From: JBAZOD01 sp041648955
GTDB lineage: Bacteria; Patescibacteriota; Patescibacteriia; Patescibacteriales; JAQTRU01
Reading direction: 5' to 3'
NCBI GenBank assembly: GCA_041648955.1
Contig: JBAZOD010000061.1
Span: 1 to 5,803, forward strand
Length of the DNA: 5,803 bases
The notes under the pieces were generated by a model that saw only the letters and a program-made list of their open reading frames with translations, was not told the origin of the DNA and did no database searches. The position numbers and the translations under genes were made by a program. Shown here piece after piece: positions 1-5,200 of this stretch. Position 1 is the first letter of the stretch; every line of letters begins with the position of its first letter.

Positions 1-1
1 A

Positions 2-709
2 CCATGCTATTCTGGCTATGGTATGACTTTGGGCAATTCCTTAAGACGAGTTTTGCTTTCTTCTTTGCCGGGAGCAGCTGTAATCGGCGTAAAGATAAAA
101 GGAGCTGACCATGAATTTATGGCCCTACCCCATGTCAAAGAAGATGTTTTGGAAATTATATTAAATTTGAAAAAGTTAAGATTAAAAATTTTTAGCGAAG
201 AAGAAATAAAATTAGAATTAGATGTTCACGGAAAGAAGCAGGTGAAAGCCGGTGATATTGTAAAAAATGCGGATGTCAAGATAGAAAATCCAGAATTAGT
301 TTTGGCCAATATCACTGATATGGCCGGAAGCTTAAACGCAGAAATTTACGTAAGCCAAGGACGCGGATATCGGCCAGTGGAAAATATAGAAAAAGAAAAC
401 AGAGAGATCGGTTATATAGAAATGGATTCAGTTTTCTCTCCGGTTTTGTCAGTGAGCGTAAAAGTGGAAAATACCCGCGTTGGTAAAATGACTAACTGGG
501 ATAAACTCATTCTTGATATAGTTACTGACGGGACAATTTCTCCAAAAGAATCTTTTGAACAATCAACAAAAATATTGATAGAACAATTTTCTTCGCTTTT
601 AGGAAAGAAAGAGGAAGTGAAGGCTGAAGAAAAAGTTTCCGCCAGTGAAGAAGAGCCGGAAGATGAGAAGAGCAAGAAGAAAAAAGGCAGACCAAAGAAG
701 AGCGAATAG
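2..709 (+). CDS. rpoA: RNA polymerase alpha subunit, 5'-truncated by window, lacking the C-terminal domain
   Basis: This is the alpha subunit of RNA polymerase, whose N-terminal domain dimerises and nucleates assembly of beta and beta'. The frame is open from base 2, and seven residues (PCYSGYG) precede the first Met at 23. They align with the family segment just before HTLGNALRR, so the true start lies upstream and Met at 23 is internal. Recognisable family blocks follow: MTLGNSLRRVLLSSLPG, VKEDVLEIILNLK, GRGYRPV, then IGYIEMDSVFSPV, and finally DGTISPKESFEQSTKILIEQ. The N-terminal domain ends near base 604. Instead of the usual alpha-CTD of about 80 residues, there is a 34-residue charged tail (605-706), acidic and then KKKKGRPKK. 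Only 63 bases separate the stop from rplQ, so no CTD is hidden there. The identity is secure. Loss of the CTD is seen directly; the meaning of the tail is inference. Confidence 0.96.
   Translation, partial: PCYSGYGMTLGNSLRRVLLSSLPGAAVIGVKIKGADHEFMALPHVKEDVLEIILNLKKLRLKIFSEEEIKLELDVHGKKQVKAGDIVKNADVKIENPELVLANITDMAGSLNAEIYVSQGRGYRPVENIEKENREIGYIEMDSVFSPVLSVSVKVENTRVGKMTNWDKLILDIVTDGTISPKESFEQSTKILIEQFSSLLGKKEEVKAEEKVSASEEEPEDEKSKKKKGRPKKSE
605..706 (+). other. Low-complexity charged RpoA tail with AT-hook-like GRPKK
   Basis: This segment encodes 34 residues that replace the alpha-CTD. The first two thirds are Glu/Lys-rich (KKEEVKAEEK, then SEEEPEDE). The end is strongly basic, with four lysines, then GRP (686-694), then KKSE. 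A GRP core flanked by basic residues is the signature of the AT-hook, which inserts into the minor groove of A/T-rich DNA. The usual core is R-GRP, and here K precedes GRP, so the match is partial. Short Lys-rich tails are common and may be nonspecific. Confidence 0.5.
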
Positions 710-772
710 TATTGTGATTTTTGATCCCAGGTTTCGGGGTTATAGGTTTAAGTATAATAAGTGTAAATAAAT

Positions 773-1123
773 ATGAGACATAGAAAGAAAGGAAAAATTT
801 TAGATAGAAAAACGGGCGCTAGAGGCATGTTGCTTCGCAATTTGGCGTCTAGTATTTTGATTTATGAAAAGGTCCAAACTACCCAGGCTAAAGCCAAGGC
901 GGTCAAGCCATTTGTAGAAAAGCTTATCACCGTTGCTAAAGAAGGTAATCTGGAAGCAAGAAAAAAGCTCATTCAGACTTTGCCTCAAAAAATGGCGGTT
1001 AAAAAAGCAATGGAAGTTTTGGGAGAAAGATACAAAACCAGAAAAGGCGGTTATACCAGGATTGTAAAACTTGGCAATCGCCAAGGAGACGGCGCTGATA
1101 CAGCGCAAATAGAATTGGTATAA
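773..1123 (+). CDS. rplQ: 50S ribosomal protein L17
   Basis: L17 is a protein of the large ribosomal subunit that sits near the exit of the peptide tunnel. The 116-residue product is close to the usual bacterial length. It starts with the family hallmark MRHRKKGKILDR. It continues with the conserved helix MLLRNLASSILIYEKVQTT (E. coli: MFRNMAGSLVRHEIIKTT), then AKAKAVKPFVEKLITVAK. It ends with GGYTRIVKLGNRQGDGADTAQIELV, which matches the E. coli ending [25 protein letters not shown] almost position by position. The MRHR start fixes the start codon. No Shine-Dalgarno sequence is visible; the leader is A/T-rich (gtaaataaat). It follows rpoA by 63 bases, as in most bacteria, and is probably co-transcribed. 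Confidence 0.97.
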   Translation: MRHRKKGKILDRKTGARGMLLRNLASSILIYEKVQTTQAKAKAVKPFVEKLITVAKEGNLEARKKLIQTLPQKMAVKKAMEVLGERYKTRKGGYTRIVKLGNRQGDGADTAQIELV

Positions 1124-1165
1124 GATTTACGATAAATAAATTCACAAACTCACGAAGTTACTAAT

Positions 1166-1531
1166 ATGGAAAAAATAGAAAGAAAAATGCATAAAATTGA
1201 CGCGACCGATAAAGCAGTTGGCAGATTGGCTACCGGCATTGCTATTATTTTGCGCGGAAAGAATAAGCCGAATTTCCAACCCCATATTGACGGAGGCGAT
1301 ATTGTTGAAGTTTCTAATATCGCTAAATTGAAATTTACCGGAAAGAAATTGGATCAGAAAGAATATTTCAGCTATTCTGGGTATCCGGGAGGACTGAAAA
1401 AAACTAAAATGAAAAAATTAAAAGAAGCAGGAACTAAGGGCAGTGCAGAAATATTGAAAAGGGCAGTAAGAGAAATGTTGCCGCCGGTAAAATTCCGCGA
1501 CGCAATGCTAAAAAGATTAACTATAAGATAA
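1166..1531 (+). CDS. rplM: 50S ribosomal protein L13
   Basis: L13 is an early-assembling protein of the large subunit that binds 23S rRNA. Family motifs in order are IDATDKAVGRLAT, LRGKNKPNFQPHIDGGD, KLKFTGKKLDQKEYFSYSGYPGG and AVREMLPP, with an RLTIR ending. At 121 residues it is about 20 shorter than E. coli L13: it stops where the E. coli protein continues into its NEHNH... tail, so the C-terminal extension is missing. The start is uncertain between Met at 1166 and Met at 1187 (MHKIDATDK). The second lies closer to the start of the conserved core, but its seven extra upstream codons are all plausible and neither start has a clear ribosome-binding site. The gene follows rplQ by 42 bases and leads into rpsI with a gap of 3 bases. 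Confidence 0.95.
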   Translation: MEKIERKMHKIDATDKAVGRLATGIAIILRGKNKPNFQPHIDGGDIVEVSNIAKLKFTGKKLDQKEYFSYSGYPGGLKKTKMKKLKEAGTKGSAEILKRAVREMLPPVKFRDAMLKRLTIR

Positions 1532-1534
1532 TAT

Positions 1535-1966
1535 ATGGTAGAGAAAAAGACAAAAAAAGAAGAATCAACAAAATTCAAGGGGAAATTTGTTAAAGCAATA
1601 GGCAGAAGAAAAACTTCTGTAGCTCAGGTGAGAATTTATAAGAGCGGGCAGGGAGCAATGGCTGTTAACGGTTTGCGCCTTAATGAATATTTCAGCGAAG
1701 ATGAAGTTATTGTGGTAACTCAACCTTTGAAATTAACCGGCCATGTTCGTGATATAGATTTATCCGTTGTTGTAAAAGGTGGTGGAAAAAAATCACAAGC
1801 TGAAGCTACCAGACATGGAATCGCCAGAATTTTAGTATCTTTTGATGACGGTTCAAGCGAGCCGGTGAAAGCTAAAGGCTGGTTGACTAGAGACGCCCGC
1901 AAGAAAGAAAGAAAGAAGCCAGGTTTGAAAAAAGCCAGACGCGCCCCGCAATGGAGCAAACGTTAA
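1535..1966 (+). CDS. rpsI: 30S ribosomal protein S9
   Basis: S9 belongs to the head of the small subunit, and its C-terminal tail reaches the P-site tRNA. The 143-residue product has a Lys-rich N-terminal extension of about 18 residues before the conserved start of the fold, FVKAIGRRKTSVAQVRIYKSG. Further family blocks are GLRLNEYF, QAEATRHGIARIL and LTRDARKKERKKPGLKKARR. The extreme C-terminus is PQWSKR; the family usually has PQFSKR or PQYSKR. The terminal Lys-Arg that contacts tRNA is kept, and Trp replaces Phe/Tyr. The start is 3 bases after the rplM stop, the universal rplM-rpsI pairing, which implies translational coupling. The gene ends 20 bases before a strong terminator, so it is the last gene of the operon. 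Confidence 0.97.
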   Translation: MVEKKTKKEESTKFKGKFVKAIGRRKTSVAQVRIYKSGQGAMAVNGLRLNEYFSEDEVIVVTQPLKLTGHVRDIDLSVVVKGGGKKSQAEATRHGIARILVSFDDGSSEPVKAKGWLTRDARKKERKKPGLKKARRAPQWSKR

Positions 1967-1985
1967 AATTCGAAATATAATATAT

Positions 1986-2019
1986 AAAAACATCCCGACA
2001 GAATTGGGATGTTTTTTTT
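1986..2019 (+). terminator. Rho-independent terminator of the ribosomal operon
   Basis: CATCCC at 1991-1996 pairs with GGGATG at 2006-2011. A G-U and an A-U pair can extend the stem inward to a loop of 5 bases. Five A's upstream pair with the first T's downstream, and the stem is followed by eight T's (2012-2019). It lies 20 bases after the rpsI stop. The A run upstream would give T's on the other strand, but no minus-strand gene is seen to use it. Confidence 0.93.
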
Positions 2020-2190
2020 GTTTTCTAAAATTGGTTGTGGATAACCTCTTTTATTTTTGATTTTATTTTAACTATTTTTTTAGTTTAAGAATTAAAAAAA
2101 CATTTGTTGTTGTAATTTTACTTAATTTATTGGCTTTTTTAAGAAGAAAAATTATAAATTTTATATTTGTAGAAAATATCTTTTTTATGT
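2020..2190. other. Very A/T-rich gene-free spacer
   Basis: No coding frame with family features is seen here. Counting 2041-2220 by hand gives 25 G or C in 180 bases, about 14% GC, well below the flanking genes. It contains one perfect complement of the DnaA box TTATCCACA (TGTGGATAA at 2036-2044) at its left edge and leads into the promoter of the next gene. It may act as an UP-like upstream promoter region, a DNA-unwinding tract, or simply neutral spacer. Confidence 0.7.
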
Positions 2191-2219
2191 TTTAAAATGT
2201 TAATAATATGTGCTATAAT
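2191..2219 (+). promoter_or_regulatory. Extended -10 promoter for the HTH-fibre gene
   Basis: TATAAT at 2214-2219 is a perfect -10 element, directly preceded by TGC at 2211-2213, a perfect extended -10 (TGn). With 17-base spacing the -35 is TTTAAA at 2191-2196, matching 4 of 6 positions of TTGACA, as expected when an extended -10 carries the recognition. Transcription would start near 2226, giving a leader of about 70 bases. It is the only strong promoter seen between the terminator and the next gene. Confidence 0.75.
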
Positions 2220-2237
2220 TGTTAATAAGATGTGTTA
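2198..2237 (+). repeat. Pair of 18-bp direct repeats over the -10 and start site
   Basis: TGTTAATAATATGTGCTA (2198-2215) and TGTTAATAAGATGTGTTA (2220-2237) match at 16 of 18 positions and are offset by 22 bases, about two helical turns. The first copy overlaps the TGn and the first bases of the -10; the second covers the expected transcription start. The position suits an operator that blocks polymerase. The surroundings are A/T-rich, which raises the chance of accidental similarity, but the shared ATGTG core is not pure A/T. Confidence 0.6.
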
Positions 2238-2254
2238 GCAACATTCAGCAACAT
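2235..2254 (+). repeat. Tandem 10-bp direct repeats in the leader
   Basis: TTAGCAACAT (2235-2244) is followed at once by TCAGCAACAT (2245-2254), 9 of 10 identical. One helical turn per unit would place both copies on the same face of the DNA. They lie in the transcribed leader, just after the 18-bp repeats, which they overlap by three bases. Confidence 0.5.
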
Positions 2255-2266
2255 ATTTTTCTGCTT

Positions 2267-2283
2267 ATCCCGATATTCGGGAT
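2267..2283. promoter_or_regulatory. Palindrome before the HTH-fibre start codon
   Basis: ATCCCGA, a TAT loop and TCGGGAT form a perfect 7-bp inverted repeat, ending 15 bases before the ATG at 2299. There is no T-run after it on either strand, so it is not a terminator. It could be an operator, or an RNA hairpin near the ribosome-landing region. Its left arm ATCCCGA is identical to 1992-1998 in the operon terminator. Confidence 0.5.
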
Positions 2284-2298
2284 TAAAAGTTATTCCCC

Positions 2299-5200
2299 AT
2301 GCTTTATCAGAAAAAAGACGAAAACAAAAAATTAATACCGCTGAGAAGATTAGCGGAAGAGGGTCCTTATAAAACGGCCTATCTTTCTCTTTTGGTCCAA
2401 AGAAATAAGTTGAAAGCGACTAAGGTCGGTCGGAATTATTTTACAACCAGAGAATGGTTTAAAGAATATTTAGAAAAACATGCCCGCGATAGCAAAAAGG
2501 AAATAGAGCCTATCGCCAAGAAGGAAGAATCTATTATAGACGGAGCTGAAATTGATTTTTCTTCCGTGACTATTCCGGAAATAAAAAAAGAAGAAATAAC
2601 TCCCATTGCTTCTTCTGCCAAGAAAGAAATTGGCAGCAAAGAAGAGTTGGATTTTTCTGTTTTGGAAAAAGTCGGTGAAGATGATAAAAATTTAAAAAAT
2701 TGGGAAGAACAGATTTCTCAAGTTGAAGATGAATTTTTAAATTCAGAGAAAAATTTTTCAAAAAAGTTAAATATTTTTAAGCCCTGGCGATTTGGATTAA
2801 CAGTCGCGTCTTTAGTTTTATTCACAGCTGTTTTTTTGTTTCTAACGCCCGGAGCTTATGCCAGTTTTGGCGAAACAATGGGTAGAGTTGCATCAGCTCC
2901 AGTAGAGGCGGTGAAAGGGGTTGTCAGATCAGCCGGAGAAGTTATTGCGCGTACGAGCCAAGTGGTAAAAGAAAGCCAAATAGTTAAAAAAATAAATTTT
3001 GATAATCCGGCGAGAACCGGTCAGGTAGCGGGTGCTAATGAAGAAAATACAATTATTAAATCATTTTTAGATAAAACCAAAGAAGCTTTTGCAGTCGCTA
3101 AGAAGGGGGTGGGCGGAGTTTTTCAGAATATAGCCCAGTTTCAAGAAGATTTATCATTCAAATTAAATAATCAGGTAACGAATTTGGCTTTAGCCGGGGC
3201 AGGACGAGTAAAGGGAGTTTCTGAAAGCGGTACGGCTAAATTATCCCAGCTTTCTGATAAAATGGAGGAGGCCGGCCAGAATGTAAAATATTATGCTCAG
3301 GCAAGCAAATCCAGCCTTTTGGGAGGAATATCAAATTCATTTACTTCTTTAGGAAATCTTTATACTAAAATTGTTGATTGGATGATTCCCGATTCTTTGC
3401 AGGAAAATTTAGGAGAACCGGCGTTAGTAACAACGCAAGAGCCAGAAAAAACAGCAACGCCTCCGGCGGCAGAGACTGAAAAAGAAACTGTTCCGACTCA
3501 GCCGGCTGTAAAAGTATCTACCCCGGTTAAAACCCAAACTCCTGCCAGCCAAACTCCTTCCGGAACTTCAGCTTCTTCAAGTTCCGCATCTTCCGGATCA
3601 ACTTCTTCATCTTCTGATTCTTCATCTTCTGATTCCTCATCTTCTAATTCCTCATCTTCCGGCTCTTCCGGCTCAACTTCTTCTCCTTCTCCATCCTCTT
3701 CGTTTGTTCAGAATCAGGCTCCATCAACAGTTTTACCATCTGTTGGCGGAACAACAAATGTTAATGGCAATTTAGTAGTAAACGGCGCAGCTACTTTTTA
3801 TAATGACATAACAGTCAAAGGCACTATTTACGGAGGCAGTCCGGTGAAAATCGCCGGCGGTTTGAAAGTGAGCGGTCCGGCTGAATTCACCGATAGTTTA
3901 GCTGTTGCCGGAAATATTAGTGCTAATACTTTGGATATCAATAGTGGCACAATAGATAATAATTTGAATGTCGGAGGAACAGTAAATACTAATTTTTTAA
4001 ATGTTAATGGATCTTTTTCTGCTAAATATGCCTCGATTACCAATTTGAATACGAGTGGTTTCCTCGCTGGCAATGGCGTTTCCGCTGGCGAAGGCGGTTT
4101 ATCCAGTTCTGGAGGTCTAACCGTAAGAAAAGATAATTCTGGCGATATAGTGAATATTTTAGATGGCACTACCCAAGTTTTTGTTATTGCGGATGGAGGG
4201 AATGTCGGCATAGGCACCAGTTCTCCGAAGCACAAATTGGATATTAATGGAAATTTGGGATTGACAGCCGGACAATATATAAATTGGGATGAGACGGACG
4301 GCGAAAACGGCTATGGTATTAAAGATAATTCCGGCACTCTGCAGTTTAAAAATTCAGGCGGTTCCTGGGCGGATATAGCTGGCACAACCTGGTCTACTTC
4401 TGGTTCTGATATTAATTATACAGCGGGGAATATTGGTGTTGGCACCACCACTCCATATTCCAGACTTTCAGTTTGGGGAGATGGCACTAATCCAATTTTT
4501 GAAGCGGTTGACAGCGCCTCCTCCACCAAGATGGTTATTTTGAATAATGGAAGAGTGGGCGTAGGAACGGTTAATCCAGTAGCAACTTTAGATGTTAATG
4601 GCACGATACAACTTGAGAGATATGGCGACGAAACAGGTTATGATGTGCGCCGGGCAAACGGAACAATTGATTCTCCGACTCAGGTTTTGGCCGGAGACAG
4701 AATTGGCTATCTTGTCGGCGGAGCTTATTATAGTGGAGCATCTTCCGGATTTTCAAATACAACCGCTATGAGCTTCTATGCGGCTGAAGATCAAACAAAC
4801 ACCGCCCGAGGTAGTTATATAAAATTTGATACAACTAATATTGGCGCTGCCTCTCGGACGGAAAAAATGAGGATAGATTCTTCCGGCAAAGTCGGCATCG
4901 GGACGACAAGTCCGGAAAAAATTCTAGATATATTGGGAGGGAATGGTAATCAATTCAGGATTACATCCGGGAATACTGCTTGGGCATCATCTTTTAGTTT
5001 AGATACGAAGGTACAAAATGGAGAATGGGTTATTCAAGTAGACGGTACGGCTGGAACCTTGCCAGGTGCTTTAAGATTTATAAACGTGGACCAGGGTGGA
5101 ACTGCACCTTTGATTATTACTCATGGTAAAAATATTGCTATAGGCTATGATAATCCAGGGACGGCAAAATTAGCCGTCGACGGCAACGTCGGCATTGGGA

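Noticed and set aside
23..25. ATG at 23 as the rpoA start
   Set aside because: The frame is open upstream and the residues before it match the family; Met at 23 sits where the family has an internal HTLGN block.
724..740. Possible hairpin ATCCC/GGGGT between rpoA and rplQ
   Set aside because: Only 5 bp with a wobble pair, no T-run after it; too weak for a terminator or a regulatory call.
753..758. TATAAT 15 bases before the rplQ start, a possible internal promoter giving an almost leaderless mRNA
   Set aside because: No -35 at 16-18 bases and no TGn; a hexamer like this is expected by chance in an A/T-rich leader.
412..1959. Minus-strand frames opposite rpoA, rplQ, rplM and rpsI
   Set aside because: They lie fully inside confidently identified ribosomal and polymerase genes and have no recognisable features.
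2436..2761. Two minus-strand frames opposite the HTH domain and linker
   Set aside because: They overlap the continuous + frame with a convincing domain order and show no features of their own.
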